The translations under genes were made by a program, and so were the position numbers. A DNA stretch of 64,000 bases from Leptothoe sp034932105 (lineage in GTDB: Bacteria > Cyanobacteriota > Cyanobacteriia > Phormidesmidales > Phormidesmidaceae), in NCBI RefSeq assembly GCF_034932105.1, contig NZ_JAYGIG010000120.1, forward strand, positions 18,587-82,586, read 5' to 3'. Positions within the stretch are counted from its first letter, which is position 1. Each line of letters starts with the position of its first letter. A model generated the notes under the pieces. That model saw only the letters and a list, made by a program, of their open reading frames with translations, did no database searches and was not told the DNA's origin. Positions 53,078-61,340 of the stretch are shown here, piece by piece.

Positions 53078-54190
53078 CTAAAAAGGCAGACGGAAACCAC
53101 CCGGCAGGGGAATCACATCATCCACCCGGTCAATAATCCGGTCAGTTACCCGATCGACCACCACATTGGCCACCGCATTGACGGCGGCATTGGCAAAGCT
53201 ACTATTGCCCGTGGCAGCGACATCAAACACACAGCCATCCATCTGGTCTTCCGCTACACCAGCAGCTTCGCATTCTTCAATGGCGGCTTCCAGGTCAGCG
53301 TCGCTCACACCGTTCAGGGTCAGATACTGGTCAGGAAAGCCCCGGTTGGTGAAGCTAGCGGTGGTCAGACCCACGGGATAGTCAAACAGGGACTCGGCCT
53401 GGGTAATGCGCCAGCTATCGCCAAATTGCTTGTAAAGCTGATCAAAGTAGGCGGTTTCTAGCTCATATACCGGAATGACTGCCGGTAGGGCTCGACTCAG
53501 GGTATTAGCCGCAATACTGTAGGTGGAGCGGGCCGGTATGGCGGTGCCGTTACGACCGACGAGGTCATCGTCAGGGTTACCGTTGTAGTTACCCAGCAGA
53601 CCGGCCATTTGGTTGGTACGACCTCGACTGATTATCGGCATGATGTTAATAAACCGAGCGCCACTGACGTCAATGATTGTCAGGGCCACTTGGTCGCCAC
53701 TGGGCCAGATCACAGTGTAGTTACGATCGTCCTGGCGCTGAATTTCACCACCATTAGGCAGGGAGAACGCATTATCCTCAAAATCAATGGGCACCCCATC
53801 TACCCACATCAGGCTGCGGCCATCGGGGCTATCTTGCACGTACATTCCCACCCGTTGATCACACACCCGCATGGCCACCGCCGTATTCAGGGATAGGTTG
53901 CTGCGGTTGGGCACCTCCGCCTGGCGAGCCTGCACCTCAAAGTCGCGGCTGCGGTCATGGGTCAAAATAAACTCGCCCACGGTTTGGAACCCATAGTGAA
54001 ACCCATCAAAGGTATTGATGTGGGGGTCACCGTAGCTGCGTCCTTGCACCACATCTGAGGGAACAGAACGAGTTTCACAAAAGTTAGTTTGGGCAGCGGC
54101 TGGCTGGCTGGCTACCATCAGGGTAGTCAGTAGACCTACTAAAAATAGCCCGAAACACCGCCTAAACGATTTTGGGGTCAGGATAGTCAT
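53078..54190 (-). CDS. secreted von Willebrand type D domain protein
   Basis: A 370-aa exported protein. The ATG at 54190 (MTILTPKSF) begins a signal peptide with hydrophobic core FGLFLVGLLTTLMVA and cleavage at AAAQT. The VWD domain spans about 50-205: GDPHINTFDGFHYGFQTVGEF is the hallmark, with FEVQARQ and MAGLLGNYNGNPDDDLVGRNG near its end. VWD domains are common in animal extracellular glycoproteins and appear sporadically in bacteria. A middle region with YELETAYFDQLYKQFGDSWRI follows, and a Val/Ala/Asp-rich C-terminal helix (VNAVANVVVDRVTDRIIDRV). Cysteines (FCETRS, RVCDQR, CEAAG, GCVFD) suggest disulfides. Likely secreted or periplasmic; partner unknown. Ends at a strong terminator. 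Confidence 0.85.
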   Translation of the reverse strand: MTILTPKSFRRCFGLFLVGLLTTLMVASQPAAAQTNFCETRSVPSDVVQGRSYGDPHINTFDGFHYGFQTVGEFILTHDRSRDFEVQARQAEVPNRSNLSLNTAVAMRVCDQRVGMYVQDSPDGRSLMWVDGVPIDFEDNAFSLPNGGEIQRQDDRNYTVIWPSGDQVALTIIDVSGARFINIMPIISRGRTNQMAGLLGNYNGNPDDDLVGRNGTAIPARSTYSIAANTLSRALPAVIPVYELETAYFDQLYKQFGDSWRITQAESLFDYPVGLTTASFTNRGFPDQYLTLNGVSDADLEAAIEECEAAGVAEDQMDGCVFDVAATGNSSFANAAVNAVANVVVDRVTDRIIDRVDDVIPLPGGFRLPF

Positions 54191-54419
54191 TGCTAAATAC
54201 ATTCGTTGATAGAAGTCCTTCATCTCTACAGGCTGAATCCAGGTGATTCCGTTAGTAATCCATGACTTAGATTAAGGACAGAGGTGCCCAAGGGCAATCC
54301 ACAGCATAAGATATCGGCTTTGATTGCGGGTATTCTGTCATCGGGAGGCTAGTCTTGTCTGCCTAAGGGTTGCTCAAATAACGACACAAATTTTAGAAAC
54401 GGTTCAGAATAAAACTTTT

Positions 54420-56543
54420 ATGCATAAGGAGTTACCCTTCCTAGGAACCCGTCTACAAGTTCGGCATTCGTTAGGCTCTCGCTTGCTTTATTGGGTATTG
54501 GGCATGACCCTGCTGGGCATCGGTAGCGTCTCTTATATGTTCTATAGAGTATTGATCGCCTCTGCCCAATCCGAAATTCAGAGTCAACTGGATACGCAGG
54601 CGACCATGGTTCAGCAAGAACTTTCTCAAACAGAGGCTTATACCGTTGCCCTTTCAGATGCTGTCAAAGCAATGAAACAAAGCGGAGTAACTGAGTTAGA
54701 AAACTATCAAAATTTAGCTTTCCGTTTTTTTCAGAATCGCTCAGACTTGGCAATGTCGGTTTTCTTTGGCCAAGCTCCCTTTCAGATCGTGCCAGATCGC
54801 CAGGGATTTTTTCCTTATTTCTATCCCGATCAAAATGAGACTAATGCCCCAGGTAAATTGCTCTCGCCGCCCCATCAAGACATTCGTTATTCTGACCTGT
54901 TTGAGGACGACAACTATCTAGAACAGGATTATTACACAGTTCCTGTCGCAGCTAAAGTGGGCGTTTGGATGGAACCGTTTGATTGGCACGGCATAACGAT
55001 GACCAGCTTTATTATGCCGTTCTATGACGACCAGGGAACGCTTTTAGGCATATCAGGTACAGACGTTAATGTAACTGTTATCAGTGAATGGCTAAACAAG
55101 CCCGTTGTTAATCAAAAAGGGTATTTTGCACTGATTACAGCTGACGGAAATTGGCTGGGTTATCCCCCCAATCCAACCCTGGCAAAAAACAGGGAAAATG
55201 CCGCAGATATGGCTGACTTCCAGGCCGTTTGGCAACACATTGAAGAGAAAAACTCTGGATTGGTTCAGATCGATCACACCTACTGGGCATACCAGCGGCT
55301 TGACTATACGGGATGGGTCATACTGGCTGCAGTGCCTAGGTGGGCGGTTGTGGGTCGAGTCTGGCTGATTACCCTGAGTGGAGCTATCGGGGTCGGTGCA
55401 CTGTTGACAATCGTGGTGGTAGGGTTTGTGCGTTACCTCAATCGCCGCCTACAACCCCTAGTATTTGAATGTCAGCAGCTCATGGCGTTCGATACTCAAC
55501 GCATGCTGCGATTGAACCCTACGGGGGAAACAGAAGGAGTCTGGAGCCCGCTCACTCCCACTGACATAAAGGGCGACGAATTGGAGCTACTGTCGCAATC
55601 ATTCTCGCAGATGTCTCAGCAACTTCAGCAGTCCTTTGATGCCTTGGAAGCATCCAACGCACAGGTTAATGATGCTCTGGCCCAAGTCAAAGCCTCCCAG
55701 ATGCAACTGATTCAAAGTGAGAAGATGTCGGCTTTGGGAGAACTTGTAGCGGGAATTGCCCACGAAATCAACAATCCCGTTAATTTCATTCATGGCAACC
55801 TTGCCCATATTGACAACTATGCCCACGACTTATTAAAGGTGGTAAGAGCTTATCAAGCTTACTACGACCAGCCCACCCAGGAGATTGAGCAACTGCTGCA
55901 AGATATCGAATTCGACTTTTTGAACAAAGACTTGTCAAAGCTGGTGAAATCGATGGAAGTCGGTACCGAACGCATTCGCCAGATTGTTCTGTCTCTGCGT
56001 AACTTCTCCCGTTTAGATGAGGCTGACTTTAAGGCGGTTGACCTACATGAAGGTCTAGACAGTTCGTTGTTGATTTTGCAACATCGCCTGAAAGCTCACT
56101 CCAACTGTGAAGCTATCGAAGTGGTCAAAGACTATGGTCAACTGCCCTTAGTGGAATGCTATGCCGGACAGTTGAATCAGGTGTTTGTGAACCTGATGGC
56201 AAACGCGATTGATGCCCTGGAGGATAACCGTTGGCAGCAGCCCAATATGGGTGAGAAAATTCTTCGGATTTCAACTCAGGTAATGAATGATGATTGGGTG
56301 CAAATCATTATCGCTGACAATGGGGAAGGCATAGGAGAAACTATCCGCTCCCGCATTTTCAATCCATTTTTCACGACCAAACCCGTCGGTAAGGGGACTG
56401 GCTTAGGCCTATCCATTAGCTACCAAATTATCGCAGAGAAACACCATGGAACAATCTCATGTGATTCTGAACTGGGCAAGGGCAGTAAGTTTATCATTCA
56501 GCTTCCTATCCGGCAGACTGGGCCAGCCATTACTGGGGCATAA
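54420..56543 (+). CDS. dCache-type sensor histidine kinase
   Basis: A 707-aa membrane kinase. The ATG at 54420 (MHKELPFLG) is preferred over the longer open frame at 54324, since it begins just before the first membrane helix (LLYWVLGMTLLGIGSVSYM). A large periplasmic sensor follows (about 60-320), with LEQDYYTVP and ISGTDVNVTVISEWL showing a double-Cache fold. The second membrane helix (LITLSGAIGVGALLTIVVVG) is near 345-365, followed by HAMP-like and coiled-coil sequence. The kinase H-box is MSALGELVAGIAHEINNPVN (conserved His in HEINNP) with FVNLMANAIDALE and GTGLGLSISYQI in the ATPase domain. No response regulator is adjacent. Its ligand is unknown. A candidate Pho box lies just downstream. 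Confidence 0.9.
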   Translation: MHKELPFLGTRLQVRHSLGSRLLYWVLGMTLLGIGSVSYMFYRVLIASAQSEIQSQLDTQATMVQQELSQTEAYTVALSDAVKAMKQSGVTELENYQNLAFRFFQNRSDLAMSVFFGQAPFQIVPDRQGFFPYFYPDQNETNAPGKLLSPPHQDIRYSDLFEDDNYLEQDYYTVPVAAKVGVWMEPFDWHGITMTSFIMPFYDDQGTLLGISGTDVNVTVISEWLNKPVVNQKGYFALITADGNWLGYPPNPTLAKNRENAADMADFQAVWQHIEEKNSGLVQIDHTYWAYQRLDYTGWVILAAVPRWAVVGRVWLITLSGAIGVGALLTIVVVGFVRYLNRRLQPLVFECQQLMAFDTQRMLRLNPTGETEGVWSPLTPTDIKGDELELLSQSFSQMSQQLQQSFDALEASNAQVNDALAQVKASQMQLIQSEKMSALGELVAGIAHEINNPVNFIHGNLAHIDNYAHDLLKVVRAYQAYYDQPTQEIEQLLQDIEFDFLNKDLSKLVKSMEVGTERIRQIVLSLRNFSRLDEADFKAVDLHEGLDSSLLILQHRLKAHSNCEAIEVVKDYGQLPLVECYAGQLNQVFVNLMANAIDALEDNRWQQPNMGEKILRISTQVMNDDWVQIIIADNGEGIGETIRSRIFNPFFTTKPVGKGTGLGLSISYQIIAEKHHGTISCDSELGKGSKFIIQLPIRQTGPAITGA

Positions 56544-56591
56544 AGAACCATGGGAATGCTGATAACTGAACCCATGTCCGTAAACACAGAA

Positions 56592-56621
56592 GTTAACATA
56601 TGCTTAACATTGCGTTAAAAT
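56592..56621 (+). promoter_or_regulatory. candidate Pho box (three 8-mers, 11-bp period)
   Basis: GTTAACAT, CTTAACAT and GTTAAAAT follow each other with 3-bp spacers at 56592-56599, 56603-56610 and 56614-56621. Cyanobacterial SphR/PhoB sites are described as tandem YTTAAYYW octamers with 3-bp gaps; each copy here fits at 6-7 of 8 positions. It lies about 200 bp before the GT2 start at 56820. Confidence 0.5.
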
Positions 56622-56819
56622 TGGCAGTCATGTTAAGAAATCCATAAAAAACGATTGATTTACTGGTCCAGTGGCAGCGGTTTTTATGGGGTTCATGGCT
56701 TAAGTTTAGGCGGCTTTAGGCTGCAAGTCATGGGTTTTCATGGCAACTAGGCAACCTGTTTGTGCTTCAACGGATTGTTCAGCGTTTATTTGATTCGGAC
56801 GCCTCCAAAGGGGTGCTAT

Positions 56820-58346
56820 ATGCAAAAAAAGAATAATAAGTGCGATCGCAACATCGCCGGCTTATCCATTAGCCAATCCTGGCGATTTCAGGGCGAACAC
56901 TGGCAGATTGCCAGCAAGCTGATTTTTCTAAATGTGCTGTTCATCGGGCTGCCCACCATTGTTTGCTACTACAGCCTAGCCCTAGGAAATCCATCGCTAA
57001 AATGGCTCCATAGCTCCCTTGTAATCCTATATCTGACCAGTGCCGCCATGGTGATTGCCGAGTCAACCGCCGCCGTGTGGCGACGATTTGCCGGCCAGTC
57101 CCGTTTACCCCTATCGTCCACCGACGTCTTCAAACATCGCCTGAAACAGGGACTGGGTATTCATGGGGCAGCTTTGCCCATGGATAGCCCGCTACCCCGC
57201 TGTTCGTTTATCGTGGCGGCCTACTTGCCCAACGAGCAGGACATCATCCTAGAGACGGTGGACCACCTGCTTAATCGAGTCCATCAGCCTCAGGCGGGTC
57301 TGGAGGTAATCCTGGCCTATAACACCCCCGTTGCCTTGCCCATCGAGCGAACGCTATCGCAGCTGGCTAGGAAGTACCCCAACTTTCGCCCCTACCGGGT
57401 GGAGGGCAGCCGTTCTAAAGCTGAAAATATTAATGCGGCCCTAGACATCGTCACCGGTGACATTACCTGCATCCTGGATGCGGACCACCATCCCGCGCCA
57501 GACTGTTTTGAACGGGCCAATCGATGGATTACCAATGGTTACGATGTGGTGCAAGGGCGCAATATGATTCGTAACCGGAGTGAAAATCTGCTCACACGCT
57601 TGGTGACGGTGGAGTTTGAGTCCATTTATGGCGTCAGCCATTCTGCCAAGTCGTTGATGGTGGACACCGCCCTGTTTGGGGGCTCCAATGGCTACTGGCG
57701 CACATCGGTGCTGCAGCAGATCCGGTTTAACCCCACCATGCTGACCGAGGATATCGATGCCTCGATCCGTACCCTGTTACAGGGCTATCGCATTGTCCAC
57801 GACCGCAGCATTACGGTGACGGAGCTGGCCCCAAACCGGATCAGTGCGTTCTGGTCCCAACGCAAACGCTGGTCCCAAGGGTGGCTGGAAGTGAGTCTGC
57901 GCTATCAAAAACGATTTTGGAAATCGTCCCAGCTCACCTTTGGCCAAAAGCTGATTTGGACCCATTTGCTCTATTACCGCGAAATATTTCCCATTTTGTC
58001 GGTGCAGATTTTACCCATTGTGTTTAGCAGCTGGCTCATGACCGGCACCATTAACTTCAGTGACAATACATTCCTGGTATCGGCTACAGTCATTACTTTT
58101 TTAAGTAGTCTCTTCAAGCTCGGGGTGACCGCTAAGGTTGGGTATCGCCATTATCCCAGCTACTACTTTGTGCAATATGCTCTGCTCACTCCCTTTTACG
58201 CATTGTTTAAGAACATGATTGCGTTGGTCGCCCTCTATGACCACCTGAACGGAAAAACAGATTGGGTTGTAACGCCACGGGATGTGGCCCCCGTTGTTGC
58301 CAATTTGGAAAAGGCCTATGCGCTGCCTGAAACAGCGCGGTTGTAG
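56820..58346 (+). CDS. processive GT2 glycosyltransferase (cellulose synthase-like)
   Basis: A 508-aa integral membrane glycosyltransferase. ATG at 56820 (MQKKNNKCDR) is chosen with AGGGG six bases upstream. Two N-terminal helices lie near 40-60 and 70-90, then a GT-A catalytic domain: PRCSFIVAAYLPNEQDIILE as the first strand, ITCILDADHHPAPDCFE (DxD), NPTMLTEDIDAS (TED) and AFWSQRKRWSQGW (QxxRW), which are all required motifs of cellulose synthase-like enzymes. Three or four C-terminal helices complete it. It probably makes a polymer or glycolipid at the membrane. Followed 61 bp downstream by the acyltransferase gene on the same strand; O-acylation of its product is a reasonable inference. 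A candidate Pho box is upstream. Confidence 0.9.
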   Translation: MQKKNNKCDRNIAGLSISQSWRFQGEHWQIASKLIFLNVLFIGLPTIVCYYSLALGNPSLKWLHSSLVILYLTSAAMVIAESTAAVWRRFAGQSRLPLSSTDVFKHRLKQGLGIHGAALPMDSPLPRCSFIVAAYLPNEQDIILETVDHLLNRVHQPQAGLEVILAYNTPVALPIERTLSQLARKYPNFRPYRVEGSRSKAENINAALDIVTGDITCILDADHHPAPDCFERANRWITNGYDVVQGRNMIRNRSENLLTRLVTVEFESIYGVSHSAKSLMVDTALFGGSNGYWRTSVLQQIRFNPTMLTEDIDASIRTLLQGYRIVHDRSITVTELAPNRISAFWSQRKRWSQGWLEVSLRYQKRFWKSSQLTFGQKLIWTHLLYYREIFPILSVQILPIVFSSWLMTGTINFSDNTFLVSATVITFLSSLFKLGVTAKVGYRHYPSYYFVQYALLTPFYALFKNMIALVALYDHLNGKTDWVVTPRDVAPVVANLEKAYALPETARL

Positions 58347-58407
58347 AACCTGGCTTTAGAACCATAGAAAATCTCTTTTATACAACAACGTTTACCCTAA
58401 TATCACT

Positions 58408-59814
58408 ATGACTCGTCGTTTTAACCGTTCAGCGGCGGTACAGCGCCTCGCATGGTTAGATGGACTGCGCATCTCTGCCGCCGTCATCATCCTGCTGTAC
58501 CATGCCCAGCTGCTATTTACCCAATATCGTTACACCCCCCAGCCCACGGGGCTGCTCCAAAATTTACAACAGCTGATACCTGGGGTAAATTCTCTCCATA
58601 CTGTCTCGGGATGGATCGATCTGTTGGGGACTCCAGCCCTGTTTGGATTTCAGTTTGTGGATGTATTTATCCTGTTAAGTGGCTTTAGTCTCATGCTAGC
58701 CACCCGACAGCGCTCCTTTGACTGGTTAGCCTTTTGGCAAAAGCGTTTATCTCGGTTACTGTGGCCGTTTTGGACCGTAGCGTTGCTGGCTTATCCGGTG
58801 CTTTGGGTGCTGGGGGCTGCCACCCAGGGCTATATTCCCTCCCTGTGGAATCTGTTTGCAGCGTCTACCTTTCCATTGTTGTTTGACTATGGTGGCGATC
58901 TTCTGTTGCCCATTAGCGGCCCCTGGTGGTTTATCCCGCTGATCTTGAGTTTTACGCTGTGTTTTCCGTTGCTACATCAGCTCATGTATCGCTGGGGTGG
59001 ACGTAACCTGTTGATGGTGAGCCTGGTGGTGACCTTAGGCTATCGGGCCTTGGCCACCTATTCCTTTGGTGGGCAGCCCACCTATACCATTTTGGATACG
59101 CCCCAGGGTCCCCTGCCGTTCTATGTGTTCTTGGCTAAGTTAAGTACCTTTGTGATAGGCATGGTGGTGGCCCAAGCCTATAAGCATGGTCGGGGCGTGC
59201 TCTTTTGGCCGCAGGCAAAGGCATTGCAAGTGGGGGTTTTGCTCTATGGTGTGGGGTTTGTCTGTCAGTTTTACAAACTCGGGTGGCTAGTGTGCGATTT
59301 GTTAGTACCCTTGGGGTTAACCCTGGTGGGTATGGTGGTTTGTCGTTGGTTGACGGCGGCTGGCTGGAGCCGTCAGCTCGCGATGAATTTAGGCAAATAC
59401 AGCTATAGCTTTTTCCTGGTCCATAACTTTGTGGTGGGTTGGACGCTGGATCTATGGGTTCAAGGAGATGGGATGCGGTATGCGATCGCACTTCCCTTAA
59501 TGATCCTCAGCACCCTAATCCTGGCCGCCATCGCCGATGCCGTTACCCCGCTACTGCAAAGAGCCCTGGCCCGTCTGTGGCAAGACATAGACTATTTGTT
59601 AGCTCGCAAACCCGTCCTGGCCACACCCAGTTGGGTGCCCGCCGTGGGGGACACCGTCCGCTATCTCGACCAACAGTGGTCGGTGCAAGCGGTGGAGGTG
59701 TTGCTGGATGATGGTAACTATTACCTCTGCAAAGTTGCCCAGGGGCAACAGAGCCGCTGGGTTAGTCAGGAGCAGTTACAGCTAATGGCACCGACGGAGT
59801 TGGCGAGGGGCTAG
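58408..59814 (+). CDS. acyltransferase family 3 (OafA/YrhL-like) with C-terminal SH3-like domain
   Basis: A 468-aa membrane O-acyltransferase with about ten helices. It opens with RLAWLDGLRISAAVIILLYH, carrying the family's D-G-R and the essential His of the YH pair, and FGFQFVDVFILLSGFSLML. The helical core ends near 385. Residues about 395-460 (TPSWVPAVGDTVRYLDQQW, SVQAVEVLLDDGNYYLCKVA) form an extra small beta domain that resembles an SH3 or Tudor fold, not part of the normal family. Transfers an acetyl or similar group to a sugar in periplasmic polymers; the adjacent GT2 gene likely supplies the polymer. The gene ends the unit. Confidence 0.87.
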   Translation: MTRRFNRSAAVQRLAWLDGLRISAAVIILLYHAQLLFTQYRYTPQPTGLLQNLQQLIPGVNSLHTVSGWIDLLGTPALFGFQFVDVFILLSGFSLMLATRQRSFDWLAFWQKRLSRLLWPFWTVALLAYPVLWVLGAATQGYIPSLWNLFAASTFPLLFDYGGDLLLPISGPWWFIPLILSFTLCFPLLHQLMYRWGGRNLLMVSLVVTLGYRALATYSFGGQPTYTILDTPQGPLPFYVFLAKLSTFVIGMVVAQAYKHGRGVLFWPQAKALQVGVLLYGVGFVCQFYKLGWLVCDLLVPLGLTLVGMVVCRWLTAAGWSRQLAMNLGKYSYSFFLVHNFVVGWTLDLWVQGDGMRYAIALPLMILSTLILAAIADAVTPLLQRALARLWQDIDYLLARKPVLATPSWVPAVGDTVRYLDQQWSVQAVEVLLDDGNYYLCKVAQGQQSRWVSQEQLQLMAPTELARG

Positions 59815-60195
59815 GGTGAAGTCTCACAGGTAGGGCTAGACACGTAATGGCGCATGGCAATGCTGGGTGAAATACCAGATCGCACCAATGTGATTCTCCA
59901 CCGATTTTGAAGCTGAAGACATAGGTGAGCAGGTTGAAATGACGCCGTATATCGCCACTATTCTGTCAGACTAGTCTCAGCGATATCGATTAATATCCAA
60001 TGCCTCAACGGGACACTCTCTGTTCTAAGCAAAGTGGCCAAGGCTATTCTACGGAGAACCCGCTATCGTCTTTTCGAAATCTTTAAAGTTGGCATTGTTG
60101 TTACTTAGAGCAGTTCATAGTGGCCCTGGGTATTCTAGGCATAGGGCAGAATTCTGCCCTATGCAAGTCATTTAATAGATTTAGCGAGATTTCAA
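59815..60195. other. 381-bp intergenic region with a 26-bp palindrome
   Basis: No gene is visible. Its main feature is the perfect palindrome at 60139-60164, 32 bp before the next start codon. Confidence 0.45.
60139..60164. promoter_or_regulatory. perfect 26-bp palindrome
   Basis: Two 13-bp arms GCATAGGGCAGAA and TTCTGCCCTATGC meet without a loop at an EcoRI-type centre GAATTC. It lies in the leader of the secreted-protein gene. Could be an operator, or an RNA hairpin that controls translation or termination. Origin unknown. Confidence 0.55.
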
Positions 60196-60552
60196 ATGAT
60201 TCAGTTCAAGTTTTCTCACCTATGTGCCATGACCTTGATGACGGCTGCGACTGTCGCCACCTTATCCGATCAGGCCCAAGCTCAGGATACCCATTTTCTC
60301 TATGAAGGTGAATCGACCTCCTATGAGGTCTATTTGCTGTCTGGCCAAAGCATCTATGCTACCTGCGATGAAAATTGTTTCGATATTGATTTGTTTTTAT
60401 ATGACTCAACAGGGGCTGTAGTCGGCGCAGATGAGGCAACGGATGCTCAACCGGTGATCGTAGCACCTTACGAAGGCAGCTTCCTAGTAGAGATGTATAT
60501 GTCGAGCTGCGCCACTACCGAAGGGTGTGCTGCTTGGCTCGCGTATGATTAA
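60196..60552 (+). CDS. small secreted protein, unknown
   Basis: A 118-aa exported protein. The signal peptide is MIQFKFSHLCAMTLMTAATV with cleavage after AQAQ. The mature part of about 88 residues has four cysteines (YATCDENCFDIDLFLYD, MSSCATTEGCAAWLAYD), likely two disulfides, and the pattern LYDSTGAVVGADEATDAQPV. This resembles the pre-peptidase C-terminal-like secreted domain fold, but I cannot assign it with certainty. It is a single gene; a hairpin follows. Located at the border of the decayed region. Confidence 0.6.
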   Translation: MIQFKFSHLCAMTLMTAATVATLSDQAQAQDTHFLYEGESTSYEVYLLSGQSIYATCDENCFDIDLFLYDSTGAVVGADEATDAQPVIVAPYEGSFLVEMYMSSCATTEGCAAWLAYD

Positions 60553-60627
60553 GGTTTCTAGAGCTTTATACGTATTATTTAGGATGTCAACCGAACCATT
60601 GAGTTAGAGATTAATCTTCTATCAGTT

Positions 60628-60660
60628 CTCCTTCCTTATATAGGCTTTATAGGGAAGGAG
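60628..60660 (+). terminator. hairpin after the secreted-protein gene
   Basis: Arms CTCCTTCCTTATA and TATAGGGAAGGAG (one T-G pair) with loop TAGGCTT, 75 bp after the stop codon. No T-tract. Terminator-like. Confidence 0.5.
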
Positions 60661-60719
60661 GACTGTAGACAATCATTGCGAAGTGACTCTCCCTTTCAAC
60701 CCACTTACCCAATCTCCGC

Positions 60720-60872
60720 TTAACTTTCTGCTTGCCCATTCTCTGCAACAGCTTTTTTTTGATCTGAAAGCCAAGTCTCTACATCTGCCACTGTCTCAAA
60801 CTCTAATAATGATTCACTTAAGTCCTTTAACATAGGCAACCTTAGCTGCGAGATCGCCGCTTCAATACACTG
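60720..60872 (-). pseudogene. 3' remnant of Rpn-family nuclease (DUF4351 tail)
   Basis: The frame IEAAISQLRLPMLKDLSESL, LLEFETVADVETWLSDQKKA and a TAA at 60720 matches the C-terminal DUF4351 tail (LExLxEALLDFxxxxDLxxWL) of the Rpn/PD-(D/E)XK nuclease proteins abundant in cyanobacteria. Only the last 50 codons remain. The 5' side runs directly into the cas1 fragment in another frame, so a deletion joined the two. No start is possible. Confidence 0.65.
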
Positions 60873-61116
60873 CGATCAGGGCTAGAAGATGATTCCACAG
60901 TAGTTGATAGCCAAAACTGAGCATGGCATTTACTGGATCCATTGGAGGTCGCCTTGTTCTTTTGGAGAAGCTAAATTCAGGCTGAGATAAGCAGTGGCCA
61001 AATACTTTGAAATAGGCGGCTGCGCCAGTGCCTTCGAGACCCATGAGTTCTTCAGTTGTTGTGACTGTGGCTACCCGTGGGCTGAGGGCGGCAAGGCTAG
61101 GAATCGCGTCGTCTAA
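60862..61116 (-). pseudogene. cas1 fragment
   Basis: About 84 codons: DDAIPSLAALSPRVATVTTT, EELMGLEGTGAAAYFKVFG, FSKRTRRPPMDPVNAMLSFG and YQLLWNHLLALI, then a TGA at 60862. LxGxEGxxAxxYF and the RxRRPPxDPxNAxLSFGY block are the signature of Cas1, the CRISPR integrase. The Glu in the first motif (a metal ligand) is kept, while the C-terminal His and Asp ligand region is lost at the junction with the Rpn remnant. The N-terminal domain is also absent; a stop (TAG at 61144) closes the frame. No array, cas2 or other cas gene is seen. A dead remnant of a former CRISPR-Cas locus. Confidence 0.85.
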
Positions 61117-61333
61117 AGTTGTTGTCCTAGATAGTCGAACGACCTAATCTTCCAAGTTGTGTTTGTAAACTGGCGTGGCTTGGGCAAGCTGCCCAGAATG
61201 GACCTGGACCAGGCGTGGAAGTGTAAAACTTCGATCCGGTCTTTATATTGCGGTTTGCGAGTGTCGCTGTGGAGTTGCGATCGCAACTGAGCTGCCAACG
61301 TAATGTTGAAACATAGGATTGAGATGCGGTGCT
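61113..61333 (-). pseudogene. fragment of a UvrD-like superfamily I helicase
   Basis: The minus-strand frame reads ILCFNITLAAQLRSQL, then DRIEVLHFHAWSRSILGSLP. This resembles the strand-plus-helix 'vLLxFNxxLAxxLR...vxVxHFHxWxxxLL' stretch of UvrD/PcrA-type helicases between Walker A and motif II. Nothing before or after it on this strand fits a complete helicase, and it abuts the left end of the IS6-type remnant. Identification is by motif only. Confidence 0.5.
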
Positions 61334-61340
61334 GCGTCAG

